From Tubulanus polymorphus (Eukaryota; Nemertea; Palaeonemertea; Tubulaniformes; Tubulanidae): a DNA stretch of 64,000 bases. The notes beneath the pieces were generated by a model, which saw only the letters and a list, made by a program, of their open reading frames with translations, ran no database searches and had not been told where the DNA came from. Position 1 is the stretch's first letter, and each line of letters starts with the position of its first letter. Positions 45,277 to 56,819 of the stretch are shown here, piece after piece. A program made the translations under genes and the position numbers. The stretch spans positions 12,567,001-12,631,000 of the forward strand of contig NC_134028.1 in assembly GCF_964204645.1 (NCBI RefSeq), given 5' to 3'.

Positions 45277-46052
45277 CCCTTGGACTTCTGAACTCACAAT
45301 CAATTTGCAATAAATATGATCAGATTTTACCCGAGGTTTCTGAAAATGACTTTGATGTCCTCTGTCTCAATGAGACATGGATTACCAGTTCTGATAAAGA
45401 CAAGAAATTTGCAGATGCACTGAGCCCACCAGGTTACGAGTTCATTCATTTTCCCCGTCCTGGAAACTGTTGCTATGGCGGAGTAAGGATTATGTTTTAG
45501 TCTTCCCTAAAGGTTGAGAGAAAGGCGAAACTGCTCCCGGGATGTTTTGAGGCATGTTCTATCAAACTGTCTCATGCATCTCATGTTTTGCATCTGGTGG
45601 ATGTGTATAGACCTCCACCGTCAAGGAAAAATAAATACACACCAGCAATGTTTTTCCAGGACTTTGCGCCATGTCTACTTGATTTAACATCTGATTCTGG
45701 AGATCTTGTCATTGTTGGAGACCTTAATTTTCATTTGAATATTCTTGATTGTCCTGAAACAATTCAGTTTACCAACCTGCTCAATTCATTTTATTTGGTT
45801 CAGCACGTAAAATTTCCAACACACAGATCTGGTCACACTCTGGATGCTGTTATTTCATTGGCAAACAATCAGATTATTAGAAGGCTTCGTCAGTGTGATA
45901 TGGTTTCAGATCATCATCTAGTATGGTGTACGATCTGTTTCCCGAAACCCCCAATGTCTAGAAGGGAGGTATTTGTTAGAAAGCTCCGCTCAGTCCAACC
46001 AAGTGCCGTGTTGTCAGATATCAAGTCACTTTCACCGTTGGCCAGCGTGTGA
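45277..46052 (+). pseudogene. LINE 3 endonuclease, frameshifted
   Basis: AP-endonuclease of a CR1/L2-like element. The first part (to 45500) ends in a stop after CCYGGVRIMF; the remainder is in the frame of 45588-46052. Visible motifs: NETW, VDVYRPPPS (Y.PP), DLVIVGDLNFHL (GD.N), HTLDAVIS and SDHHLVW with the catalytic His. It shifts again near 45980. Confidence 0.8.
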
Positions 46053-46439
46053 GGTCTATATGTCATCTTTCCGGGAAATCATTGACAATCATGCTCCTCT
46101 CCGAAAGAGAAGCATACCTGACAGGATAGGCAATGCCTGGTTCTCGGATGAACTACGCAACATGAAATCTTCCATGCGTGCGGCTGAGCGTACTTGGCAG
46201 CAAACCATATTCTTTCGAGATTTTTCGAACTTTGCAGGCTCGGTATCGTGCTCAGCTCCAGGCTACCAAAGCTGAGTACTACTATGTCAGGATAAATGAG
46301 GCAAGCTCTAATGGAAAGGCTATGTATCGTGTTATCGTGTTTGCCATGAGGATTCGGAAGAGCTAGCTAATAAGTTTGCTGACTTTTTTAAAGTCAACAA
46401 CCTACTGAGGTTAATCAGACTGCATCTTGTTTAGCCGAG

Positions 46440-47240
46440 TTTTCTCCTGTTACTGAAGCTGAACTGAAGGCTATAATCTGTAGGTCACCTACAAAGTCTT
46501 GCGAGTTGGATCCAATGCCTACGTGGCTCATTAAATCAGTGGTGTCTGGTGTCATACCTATATTCCAGGTTATTATCGACAAATCCCTGTCAGTGGGGTT
46601 AGTTCCTGATGCCATGAAGCAGGCTCTAGTGACACCATTGATAGAAAAGCAGAGTCTTGATCCGGACACCATTGATAGAAAAGCAGAGTCTTGATCCGGA
46701 TATTTTGAAAAACTATCGGCCAGTGAGCAATCTGTCATTCTTGTCGAAAGTATTGGAACGTGTAGTAGCAGCTCATCTCACATCCTATATGAGTGAAAAT
46801 GGTCTCCATGATGCTCTCCAGTCGGCATATAAAGTTGGGCACAGCACTGAGACCGCACTTATCAAAGTCCAGAGTGATCTGCGTTCAATAGTAGATAGGG
46901 AAAGTGCGGCAGTATTGCTCCTACTGGATTTGAGTGCGGCTTTTGACACTGTTGACCACACCATATTGCTCGAACGTATGCAGAAAGTGCTTGGGATAAC
47001 TGGAAGTGCGCTCAAATGGTTTGAATCGTACCTCGTAGGTCGTTCTCTGAGCGTCGTGATTGATGGATATCGCTCAGCACCCAGGTCTTTACCGTTTGGC
47101 GTTCCCCCAAGTGTCTGTTCTGGGACCATTATTGTTTCTCATGTATGTACTGCCGCTAGCAGGGTTATTCAAGGATAGCTGTGTTTATCGCCATGGCTTC
47201 GCTGACGATAAACAGTTATACCTGGCATTGAAATGTAATA
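46440..47240 (+). pseudogene. LINE 3 reverse transcriptase, frameshifted
   Basis: RT fingers and palm. SPTKSCELDPMPTWLIKSVV and LVPDAMKQALVTPLIEKQSL lie in one frame. A 30-base duplication at about 46648-46694 repeats TTGATAGAAAAGCAGAGTCT and shifts the frame. The RT core follows in 46657-47178, and a further shift near 47110 leads to SVLGPLLFLMYVLPL and HGFADDKQLY. Both Asp of the active site are retained. Confidence 0.82.
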
Positions 47241-47723
47241 CTACCAATTTATCTAATCAAATCTTAGATCTTAGAGTATTTGAAATCCAATTTCGAAAGT
47301 TAATCAGTGGCTTTTGCAAAATAAGCTCATGTGTAACCTCGATAAGTTTGAGGCAATGCTGATTGGAACTGCGATGACCATAGAATTACTTAAAATCAGA
47401 TTCATACAGGTGGCTGGTCATAAAATTCCAATCTCGATCGTTTCAGTATGGAATTTAGGAGTTTACTTTGACTCGCAGCTAACTATGGAATCACATGTTG
47501 CGAGTGTTGTTAGGTCTGCTGCATTTCATTAGCGGGCTATAGGCAGTGTCCGTCGGCAGTTGACATTTGAATCAGCCATACTGCTTACCCAATCTATGGT
47601 GCTGTCCCGAATTGATTATTGTAATTGTTGACTTTGGAATTAGCGCTAACTCATTGTATAGACTGCAGCTTATACAAAAATTGCGCTGCCAGGATCATAA
47701 CTAGAACCCGTGTCAGGGAGCAT

Positions 47724-48250
47724 CAGGAATGAAAACAGGAAGTATTGAAATCCGCGGAAATTTTGAAACATTATGAATTTACCTTTACACTATATAACCT
47801 ACTGGAAAACATTTAATAATTCACTGACAATATATTATTCCTAATTGAAAAGCGATCGCCGTACGGAACGCAGTGGCGCTAGCAGTCGGTACTGAGGCAT
47901 CATTATGATAAGACATGTGAACACAGTAGCGCTAGCAGTCGGTACTCGGGAATTCTTATTTCCACGCCGGCGCGGTCCATTGCTAATAGGATAACGATTC
48001 TCATAGTATTCACGTTAGATTATTGATTTTTTACACACACAATCTGATCGTACATCATAGCGATATAAAAATAGAACGCTTTTACGGTTCGGTTCGGTAG
48101 GCCTATGTTATCGCTAACGATGTCTGATTCAGAGAGAATGTCACTGAGTCCACCACCCCCCCCCCCATTTCTCAACGGATTTGCACTGATCTCAAGAATG
48201 ATAAAAATGGGCCCTTGTCCGCGGAAATCCGCGGAAGATTTTCATCCCTG
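47724..48250. mobile_element. hAT-like MITE inserted in LINE 3, 6-bp duplication GAGCAT
   Basis: It splits the LINE codons for REHITPVL. GAGCAT flanks both sides (47718-47723 and 48251-48256). The ends CAGGAATGAAAAC and GATTTTCATCCCTG are inverted repeats. Interior phrases ATCCGCGG and GAACGCTTTTACGGTTCGG are shared with other members. It contains a C-run (about 48160) and no protein. Length is 527 bp. Confidence 0.85.
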
Positions 48251-48654
48251 GAGCATATAACACCAGTTCTGAAATCTCTCCATTGGCTTCCGGTTAGAGA
48301 GCGTATAGAGTACAAGATAATTCTTATTGTCTTCAAATGTCTACAGCATCTTGCACCTGTCTACCTTGGGGGTCTTCTTGTTCCGTATGTGCCGAGGCGC
48401 TCATTGCGTTCCAGCTCAATGAACTTACTAACTGAAACCACATATAGACTTAAATCATTCGGTGGACGTTCATTCTCACATGACGCACCGACCCTTTGGA
48501 ACTCCCTTGATCCAGAGCTCCGTAGCATAACAGACATCGAGATATTCAAAAGCACTTTAAAGACATTCTTATTTCGTAAGGCGTATCAGTAACCACCCAC
48601 TACAGCGCCGGTGAAGACTGCATCAATGGAACAGGCGCAATATAAATGTTTATG

Positions 48655-48655
<1 letters not shown>

Positions 48656-48686
<31 letters not shown>

Positions 48687-48687
48687 A
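48656..48687 (+). repeat. (TGAT)n tail of LINE 3
   Basis: Eight tandem TGAT-type units directly follow the LINE 3' end. Short tandem 3' tails of this kind are typical of CR1/L2-group elements. Confidence 0.9.
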
Positions 48688-49206
48688 TAAACGATGAGCA
48701 CTAATCTGGCAATTTACTATCAAAAACAACAGATCCAAATGATTAATTGCAAACAGTGGTCAAGACTCTCAACTATAATGAGAATGACCATAGCACTGTT
48801 TTCAAAAGTGAGTTATGTAAACACATGAGGAAATGACTCCGACTAAACACCGACTATAGCCTTAGTACAACTTTTTAAACTGAAAATTTGACCTCGACTT
48901 ATACACCGGGTCGAATTGTACACCTGAAAACATGGTAGGTACAAAAATAACATAGAAATCAAAGTTATTTTATCAATCAATGCCCCCTGGTGGCCATATA
49001 CAAAAAGCAATGACCTTGAAACTCACCAAAATCATAGAACACGATTATGAGCTACAACTTTCCAATTGATTGTGGTAACAAAATATGCTTAGGTATCACT
49101 AAAATGTGGAAAAAAGGTTTTCCCACCTACGAATGAGTACTGATGACACGAAGATGGTAGCCAATTGCGTCATAATTGGCTGATCAAAATTACCTGATAA
49201 ACTTAA

Positions 49207-49619
49207 CAGGTGAGAACGCCGACCTTTAAAATTTGCGGTTTTTGTCACGAGTTACACACGCAAACCAGCTGATGGCCCTCCTCAGAGAAAACTTGAAAGC
49301 GTTTTCCGAACGACTTATATTTAACGGCAATGTGACACATCTTCATTCAACGATAATCAGCATCTCACTTATCACGGGGTTGAGCCCTGAATTATTGCAG
49401 GTAAAATGCGCCCATGAATACTCCCTAAAAATCATCACTCAGTGAAGGCATTCGCCACGTACGTTTGCGGCAACAGTAGTAGGCCTATATACATAACTAC
49501 TGTTGCCGCGCGCGTGTGTCGATAAGTAAAACAGGCGCTGAACGCTGAACGCTTTTAGTGAGACCATCATTTAGTGAGATAATTTTGAATACCAAAACCG
49601 CGGGGAATTCTCATCTCTG
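49207..49619. mobile_element. hAT-like element in family A copy 3
   Basis: Starts CAGGTGAGAACGCC and ends GGGGAATTCTCATCTCTG, imperfect inverted repeats. GGGTTGAGCCCTGAATTATT GCAGGTAAAATGCGCC matches the interior of 35789-36683, and GAACGCTTTTAGTG the shared subterminal motif. Target duplication is not clear here. It interrupts the family A 3' part. Confidence 0.65.
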
Positions 49620-49699
49620 ATAAAAGAGTCGGATCGACCCAATTTTTCTTATGCTGAAGAACTCTAGGGGGATTCAAATATGTATGTAAAAAGTGCTGG

Positions 49700-50161
49700 T
49701 GTTCATGATCGAATGGCGAGATGCTAAAATAAGATTAGCTTGACCCTGAACTGATAAAGGACTGGGCCAAGGATTGATTATTGGGGTCCATCCCTACCTA
49801 CTTCTGATTCTGATGGACAGGTGAGAGCCTCGTGTAGCTCCCCCATCAGGACTTTTACCGGCACATCCAGAAAAATTGAAATAAATTTCCCATGGGCAAA
49901 GTGTGGTTTACCTTGAAAGCTAGAGGTTGTTTGGAGTAAGGGCATTGCTTGAAAAATCTTTTCAATTCGTGACTTCAAAGTTCCACAAGTTTATATTGTA
50001 TTTTATCTTTCTTAAAGAATTATTTTGTAAGACCAAAGATATACATTTGGTTACGGTCCACGTCCAAAAGTTTGTAGGGTACAGGTAGGCGCAGCATGGA
50101 AACTATTTTATATTTTCAAAAACAAAATATGTTTCACAATATGAAAAAAATATTCAAATAA
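49700..50161. other. Intron 3 stretch without a gene
   Basis: No coding potential or repeat was recognised with confidence. Confidence 0.4.
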
Positions 50162-50732
50162 GGCCATCCCAAAATAATTGTATGTTTGCCGTAACACCGA
50201 CTCAACTTTTCAGGATGAATCGGTACGTAGGTAGGAAAAAAATTTTTTGGCTAAATTTTTGGGCAAAAAAACAAATTAATCACCTTTTTACATGGAAACA
50301 ATATCGCAAAAATCATCTACGTTGTGCACGGGAAATTTGTCTAGTAGCGTAGATTTCGAGAATTATTCTAAAATTATAACTTCGTCCAGAGCGTCATCTC
50401 TGTGTTAAAAATGAAACAGTACATTGAATATGTGCGCGGTTTTACGTTACCAGCTATAGTCACTATGAGAATGAATGACAGCTTATTGGAACACTTGTCA
50501 GTTTCCTGGAAAACTTAAATTAGGCCACATTGACAAGGCATGTTTTCACACGATGCACACTTGAATTCAAACATATATAACACGTAGCTCATACGAAGGC
50601 AGTGGGTCGGTCGGCTGTTTTTATCAAAAATAAAATTTATTTCAATGAATCCCAGAAAAAAAGTTTTCACTCGGTACCTTTGAAGTAGGGTCGGTCGGGT
50701 TACGGCAAACCGACCATTAATATGGGATGGCC
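50162..50732 (+). mobile_element. Family B MITE (PIF/Harbinger-like), copy 3, 571 bp
   Basis: The ends GGCCATCCCAAAATAATTG and AATATGGGATGGCC are inverted repeats extending through the GTTACGGCAAAC motif. The target duplication TAA (50159-50161 and 50733-50735) is perfect. It contains CCGACTCAACTTTTCAGGAT and GGGTCGGTCGGGTTACGG subterminal motifs. No transposase. Confidence 0.85.
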
Positions 50733-50754
50733 TAAAATTCATATGATGTCACAT

Positions 50755-51710
50755 ATCAGAGGGTGGCTGAATATTGGGTCATGGAAACCTCTTCCAATGT
50801 TGGCCGCAGAAGTTAAAATACCGGTACAGAAGAAATCGGTTATTAGATCGTTATAAATCCTGGAATTTACGACTACAATATTCGCTGCTTAATATTTTCA
50901 GGTCACAAGAAATTACAATTTATTACAAATTCTATCAAACAGAAAACACAGCGCTCATCTTCTGCTACGATTATTCAGCCTATTTTCATGTCAAACGCGC
51001 ACGTGTTACAGCATCACCTTGAGTAGTGTACTGTACGAGCTTGTGTGTGTCTCATGTAGCACTCTGCGCGCACAGGTGGAGGCCTTGTGTAAGTGAATGT
51101 TCGCTTACACTTCAATGTCAATCAAAACAATCACCGAGTATTAAAGTGAAACAATATCTATGGCGGATGTGTGAAATAATAACATCCTCACCAGCAATGA
51201 GCATTTAAAATTCGCACGTATACGGCACCTTGCCCAATGAAATGTACGCCATTCTATCGTTTTCCCATAATTATTTTAGTAGCGCCGGAATTCCCCGTAT
51301 ACCCCAAAAACAGCCAATCCCATTTGCTGTATCAATGATGGGTCGTATAAATGGCTCAGCAGATTTCTCTGAAAGAAAACAGGTGGCCGAAATCAGAGGA
51401 ACTTTCTCATCTTGGTATAAATTGGTCTAACTGGTGGAGCCACGCAAGGTAGTATCCTAAGTTGTCTTAAGGGTAGATACATTTGTAACACAAATATAAA
51501 GACATTACATTGAAGCGTCTTCAAAACTTCGCAGAATAACTGGATTCTGTCTAGACAAACGGACGGACGACGGACGAAAAGTGAACGCTACAGCCCACTG
51601 GGACTAAAGTCCCAAGTGGGTTAAAAAACGGACCGCGATTTTACATAATTGGCTCAATGCAAACTTCAATATCGCTAACAAACGTAAACCCCAATCAATG
51701 GCGATCTAGC
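50755..51710. repeat. Interspersed repeat family I, copy 3, with a family A 3' end inside
   Basis: Same order of phrases as 39640-40345 (TATTTTCAGGTCACAAGAAA, ACAAATTCTATCAAACAGAA, CCCCAAAAACAGCCAATCCC, ATTGGCTCAATGCAAACTTC). At 51457-51629 it is interrupted by the last part of a family A element. Confidence 0.6.
51457..51629 (+). mobile_element. Family A element, short 3' fragment
   Basis: TAAGGGTAGATACATTTGTA and AGCGTCTTCAAAACTT, then ACGGACGACGGACGAAAAGT, then GGGACTAAAGTCCCAAGTGG GTTAAAAAA. The terminal hairpin is near-perfect. The unit is 5' truncated. Confidence 0.7.
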
Positions 51711-51985
51711 CTAATTCAGAGATTATTGGCAAAAACCATAGAAATGTAAGGAAACATGAAGCAATCTTCATTAGTTCGTTGATCTTTGGAACCATAGGTG
51801 ATCAAATCCTCCCAACAAACTGATCATGATATTCTGGGGAAAAAAATCTGACAAATTGGCCAGAAAATATGGTAAAACAGGGAATGCCCACTTCGGGCTA
51901 AATACTGAAGGGAGGCATTACTATTCTAATAGTCTCAACAGTTTAGAAATGATTAGTTGAATGAGCGAATGCATGAATTACTCAC

Positions 51986-52096
51986 ATTTGAGTTTAACAA
52001 GTATGGAATGTGGTCGGATTGTCTGTCCTCCATTCTCAAAACAGCGTTTAATGTGTCTTTGCAACTCACACACCATACAAAAGCCAACAATTTTAC
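51986..52096 (-). CDS. USP36/USP42-like: USP36/42-like exon 3 (residues 162-199)
   Basis: The exon encodes CKIVGFCMVCELQRHIKR, then GGQTIRPHSILVKLK. It aligns with the USP36 segment CHQGSFCMLCVMQNHI followed by IKPVSFIRDLKK, part of the thumb/palm helices after the Cys box. The acceptor TTTTTTTCAAG|GT and donor AAAT|GTGAGT are both good. The phase is 1 on both sides; the split first codon (T+GT) restores the conserved Cys. Length is 111 nt. Frame extensions on either side are intronic. It stands alone between two introns of 7.9 and 9.4 kb. Confidence 0.9.
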
Positions 52097-52676
52097 CTTG
52101 AAAAAAAATTGAAAACAAGGATAGTATATGCATTAAATCAGATGTACCCATGACAAAGTAAGTTACATGAGATATATCAGGTGTCCCAAAATATGAACAC
52201 CTTTTTACACGCATTTTCTCAGCAATTTATGTAAACTGAATTCAATGATACAAAATTAACTTAGGGTATCATTCCAAGACAATTAATTTAAGAAATATAA
52301 TAATTTATATTTAAGAAATTGATGGCAACATTTTTGAAATATTATTTCGTAGTATCCTGGAAAAAAAGCATGTAAACCAGAGCACCAAAAGTCCAGTGCT
52401 CTCAAGGTCCTGTTATAATAAATGCAGTACATTGTACTTAAAAAATTGTAACAAAGTAACACAGGCAGTAGCAAATGCTTTATTTAATTAATTGATTATC
52501 TTTCCCACTCTATTAACATTAATTTTCATTTTCAGTGAATATATCCTTAAATGAAAAGACAAGCCCATTTTAGCTGCCCATAAGATCACACTACATGAAA
52601 AAATGCATAAAGAATAGTAGGCATCATGCTGAAAAGAAATCAAAGATGGAAGGCAACCCTGGTATATCGGCGTCTA
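52097..52676. other. Intron 2 beginning, no features recognised
   Basis: AT-rich intronic sequence between exon 3 and the TA-flanked MITE. The frames here are unsupported. Confidence 0.45.
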
Positions 52677-52678
52677 TA

Positions 52679-53080
52679 GCCGCGTTCACACTTGATTCGG
52701 CGCTTACGAAGTACCGTACTTCGCCAGTGGCGAATTCAACAAAATACGCCATTTAAAAAACAGCCATTTACGTTCACACTACGAGTCGGCAATTCGGCAC
52801 CTAATAAGCCCAGTATAGTAGTCACCCAGCGCGCCAATAGAGGGGAGTGTAATTAATGCTAAATGTTTTGTACTACGAAGCGCTGAATCTGCGTTCACAC
52901 TACAGAAAATAAGCAGCCAGCTCAGTGCCGTACTGAGATCAGGTTTTCGGCGCGGAATTGAATTCCGCACTTGATAAGCCGCGTACTTCAGAACGGGACT
53001 GAATAAGCCGTGAATAGGCCTCGAATAATTTCCTAGTGTGAACGCTTAGTACCGTACTGAAATCCTAGTGTGAACGCAGC
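52679..53080. mobile_element. TA-flanked MITE with iterated CGTTCACAC motifs, 402 bp
   Basis: The ends GCCGCGTTCACACT and AGTGTGAACGCAGC are inverted repeats. Both are flanked by TA (52677-52678 and 53081-53082). The motif GTTCACACTAC recurs internally (near 52785 and 52905) and, inverted, near 53035. Non-autonomous; the TA target suggests Tc1/mariner ancestry. Confidence 0.75.
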
Positions 53081-53082
53081 TA

Positions 53083-54440
53083 TTATCATTACCCGTGCTG
53101 GCACCCGGTACTTCCAAACTTCCCAAGAGCCGATGGAGAAAACCGGCCATATCAATTCGACCATCTATTTTCCACCTATTGACAGCATATCAGCTGTGTA
53201 TATCCCGTGGTAACAATTTCATTTGTGCCACCAAGAGCTAACAGAAAGTTATTCTCAGGACCATTCTATAAGGATCAACACAGTTGATCCTAAAAATTAA
53301 ACCCATGGCAATTTTGACTACTATAGCAATTATTTTTTTCTCCCTGATCTATCGGGTTATTCAATTACCCGATGCCTCTACATTTGTATAGCCGACGGCC
53401 ACGCCGCCAAGTACAGCGCGCAGCATTGGAACTCTAAATGTACCATAGTATATGCCAGCTCAGTTATCGGTGTGTGTGTGTGTTCTGTGTACGTGTAATT
53501 CACATGTAATTAAAAAATTCTGTGATTCTTAGTTTGTTGTCCCTGCTTCATCGTGCACGTGGTTTATATTATTATTTATATCTAACGTCTTCAACAGCTG
53601 ATACAACCGCACCCGCGCCTGTCAATCATCTTAATTGATTCATATACTAAAATGCTCACTATGAAAAACTATGCTGTGTGAATCAATCTGGAATGTTTCA
53701 GCAGAATATCAGACACTAAGTACCGTTCTTAAAAGGTTTATTTGCTGTATGTCATTAACAATCTGTTATCTCATACTTTATTCATAACTTTGAAGCGGCG
53801 CGCTGGCAGCTAACGCTCAGCAAGGTCAGTCACGTAGGCCAACGATAACATGAAACAGACCACGGTTTTCCCGGTTAAAAGCATCTCTCCACATAAATTA
53901 GAGGGACTGTAATGGACCATTTGTCGACACTTACCTTCGTATGGATACAATCAAGATAATTCCACCCTATTATTGCACTATGCAACGATCGACGCGCAGC
54001 TTAAACATGGTGCCGTCATTTAATACGCTAGTCACGATGTATCTCTACACGCATCAAAATCACACTTGAATTACAAGTGTTGACTTATGAGAAACAACAG
54101 AAATCTAGCAATTTGATTAGGAAAATTACAGCACTCTTGTTCAAAAAGTTGATAAACCACCTCTGATTTTCTTATCATTTAAAGGCTTTGTCCTCATATG
54201 AAACTATTTCCACCCTATCACAAGTGCACTCAGCCGCCATGATTTGCCCATTCAACGATAGAAACGTTCCCATTTAATTAGGGGAAATATTTAAAACAAG
54301 CGAGATTTCACACTCTGCATTAATAAGATTAATCTTAGTATTTATTCGTTAGACAAATCTTTGTCAGAACTCCCACCAACAAGTTAAAAAGTGTTGACAC
54401 AAAAATGACTCACCTTCACGACTACGTCATGAAGGTAAAC
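53083..54440. other. Intron 2 stretch; includes family E repeat
   Basis: 53100-53310 matches family E (see 1384-2060). The rest, including a (TG)n of about 12 bases near 53470, has no recognised gene or repeat. Confidence 0.45.
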
Positions 54441-54441
54441 T

Positions 54442-55108
54442 AGGGGTCCAGGGACACCATGCCCACTTGGGAAATGGTTTCAGATGCTCAACAATCTAAC
54501 TATTTCAATATTCAACGCCCCATACAATGACCTTGAAAAATCCAATGACCTTGAAACTCACCACAATCATAGAAAATGTCAGCAGCTACAATTTTGTAAT
54601 TGATTGTGGTAACAAAATATGCCTACTTACCAATATGAAATACAAAGTTATTCTACTATTCCACGCCCCAGGGTGACCATATGCGAAGCCCGATGACCTT
54701 GAATCTCACCATAATCATAGAACATGTCATGAGCTACAACTTTCTAATTGATTGTGGTAACAAAATATGCTTTAGTATCAATATGAGATGGAAAAACTTC
54801 TTTCCACCTACGAATGAGTACTGATGACACCAAGATGACTGCCAATTGCGTCATAATTGACTAATCAAATATACCTAATATCGGGTATAAAAGATCCCTT
54901 TCCAAAGAATACCCATTACAAATTGCAATGAAAAATGGTAAACCATTGGGAAGCTACAGGACTCAGAATTCAGGCCAAAATTGAGAGTCCGATTGACCCA
55001 ATTTTTCTCATGGTGATGGGCCCTTGGGGGATACAAATATATATGAACGATCAAGGTATTTGATAATAGCGTCTTCAAAATTTCCCACGAAAATTTGAAA
55101 AATGTGTG
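54442..55108 (+). mobile_element. Family A tandem-repeat element, copy 4 (3' truncated)
   Basis: Starts AGGGGTCCAGGGACACCATG and has two tandem units (near 54512 and 54660). It runs into the 3' part (ACACCAAGATGACTGCCAAT, GGAAGCTACAGGACTCAGAA) and stops near AAAATGTGTGTCG. The terminal hairpin is missing. A family E scrap follows. Confidence 0.75.
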
Positions 55109-55243
55109 TCGAAAACTTCGATAATGGACCAATGGTCCAGTGGCTCGCCAAACTGGTGTGGAATTAAAAAAATCTGTCACATAGGCTATCGGTATGCAAA
55201 AGATCATTTCATTGAAAATTAAACAAGAAAAAAAGATATAACT

Positions 55244-56645
55244 AGGGGTCCAGGGACACCATGCCCACTTGGGAAGTGGTTTCAAATGCTCAACAATCTA
55301 ACAATTTCAATACATAACGCCCCCTAGTGACCATATACAAAAACCAATGACCTTGAAACCCACCACCATCATAGTACATGAAAGCAGCTATGATTTTGTA
55401 ATTGATTGTGATAGCAAAATATGCCTCGTTGCCAATTTAATATGGAAATACTCAGTTATTCTACTATTCAACGCCCCCTGGTGACCAAATACAAAACCCA
55501 ATGACCTTAAAACTCACCACAATCGTAGTACATGTCATGAGCACAACTTGGCAATTGATCATGGTAACAAAATATGCCTAGGTACCAATCTAATAAGGAA
55601 ATACTAAGCTATTCTACTATTCAACACCCCCTGGTGACTATATGAAATAACTAATGTCCTTAAAAACTCAACACAATCATAGACGATGTCATGAACTACA
55701 ACTTTGCAAATGATCATGGTAACAAAATATGCCTAGGCACCAATCTAATAAGGAAATACTAAGTTATTCTACTATTCAACGCCCCCTGGTGACCATATAC
55801 AATAACTAATGTCCTTAAAACTCACCAAAATCATGGAAGATGTCATGAGCTACAACTTTGCAATTGACTGTGGTAACAAAATATGCATAGGTACAAATAT
55901 AATATAGAAATACTAAGAAATTGTATTATTAAACACCCCTAGTGGACACATACAAAACCAATGACCTTGAAACTCACCAAAATCATAGAGCACATTATGG
56001 GCTACAACTTTCCAATTGACTATAGTAACACTATATGCTTAGGTATCAATAGAATGTGGAAAAACTTTTTCCCACCTACGAATGGGTACTGATGACACCA
56101 AGATGGCCGCCAATTGCGTCATAATTGGCTTATCAAAAATACCTGTCTCAGACATAAAACATCCCTTTCCAAAGAATACCCATCACAAATTGCAATGAGA
56201 AATGTCAAACCAGTAGGAAGCTACAGGACCTAGAATTCTGGCCAAAATTGATATTTTTGGGCACTAAAAAGGTCATAGGATGGCCATCTTGAGTCAGATT
56301 GACCCAATTTTTCTAATGCTGATGGGCCCTTGGTAGATTCAAATACAAACTTAAGATCAAGGTAATTGATCAAAGCGTCTTCAAAATTTCCCTCGAAAAC
56401 TTCGAAAATGTGTAAAAAGTGCTGATTTTGGCGAAGAACAATGGCTGCCAGTCGGCCATCTTGAATCTGACAGGTTTTTGGGCTGAAGATGTGTCTAGGG
56501 TAAATACATGTATAAACCAAATATCAAGACATTACCTTGAAGCGTCTTCAAAACTTCCCAAAATAACTGGATTCCGTCTACGGACGGACGGACGAAAAGT
56601 GAACGCAATAGCCCGCTGGGAGTAGTCCCAAGTGGGCTAAAAAAG
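55244..56645 (+). mobile_element. Family A tandem-repeat element, copy 5 (complete, five units)
   Basis: The most complete copy. Start AGGGGTCCAGGGACACCATG. Five units begin near 55314, 55468, 55621, 55776 and 55930 (spacing 153-155 bp). The unique 3' region includes CAAGATGGCCGCCAATTGCG, GGCTGAAGATGTGTCTAGGG and GGATTCCGTCTACGGACGGA. It ends GGGAGTAGTCCCAAGTGGGC TAAAAAA with a terminal stem-loop. No protein of its own. The frame at 56419-56625 is a by-product. Confidence 0.85.
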
Positions 56646-56819
56646 GACTCAATTTTGGTCAGTGTGAACTTTTAATGATAACTGACTTTTAACGAGAATG
56701 AAATCTCGAAAAATTTATTATGGGCCTTTTGTCTGAACAAATGTTCATAATTGTAATACATCCCTTGAATGATGTAAACAACTAAAACTACGAGTGACCC
56801 GATAAGATACGATACAAAC

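Larger units (their letters stand above)
44815..48688 (+). mobile_element. CR1/L2-like LINE 3, near full length, with 3' (TGAT)n tail
   Basis: The element begins with a 5' region near GGTGGCAGTAGTGAGCGCTG. Endonuclease motifs start at 45277 (LGLLNSQSICNKYDQIL, VLCLNETWITSSDKD, VIVGDLNFHLNILD, VSDHHLVWC). The RT follows (LKNYRPVSNLSFLSKVLERV, QSAYKVGHSTETALIKV, LLDLSAAFDTVDHTILLERM, HGFADDKQLYLAL). The C-terminal domain runs EHITPVLKSLHWLPVRERIE to LWNSLDPELRSI. It ends in TGATTGATTGATTGAT. Several frameshifts and a 527-bp insertion (47724-48250) inactivate it. Confidence 0.88.
43731..48935. mobile_element. Mariner-like element nested in family A copy 3, itself carrying family C and LINE 3
   Basis: The left end reads CGTATTTTCCCGTGTATAAG TCCAG. 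The right end reads CTCGACTTATACACCGGGTC. These are imperfect inverted repeats of the same general type as the intact element at 4745-5369. CGTCGACTTATACACAGAC near 44492 is an internal part. The remaining own sequence is about 600 bp once nested elements are removed. Boundaries are approximate. Confidence 0.5.
43235..49700 (+). mobile_element. Family A tandem-repeat element, copy 3, split by several nested insertions
   Basis: The 5' end (AGGGGTACAGGGACACCATG) and three to four tandem units run to about 43730 and stop at TATGCAT. The next unit resumes at about 48936 (GGTACAAAAATAACATAGAA) and goes into the 3' part with CCCCCTGGTGGCC and ACGAATGAGTACTGATGACA. That in turn is broken at 49207-49619 by a hAT-like insertion; a scrap continues to about 49700. 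The order of nesting is family A, then a mariner-like element, then family C and LINE 3, with another element inside LINE 3. Confidence 0.7.
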
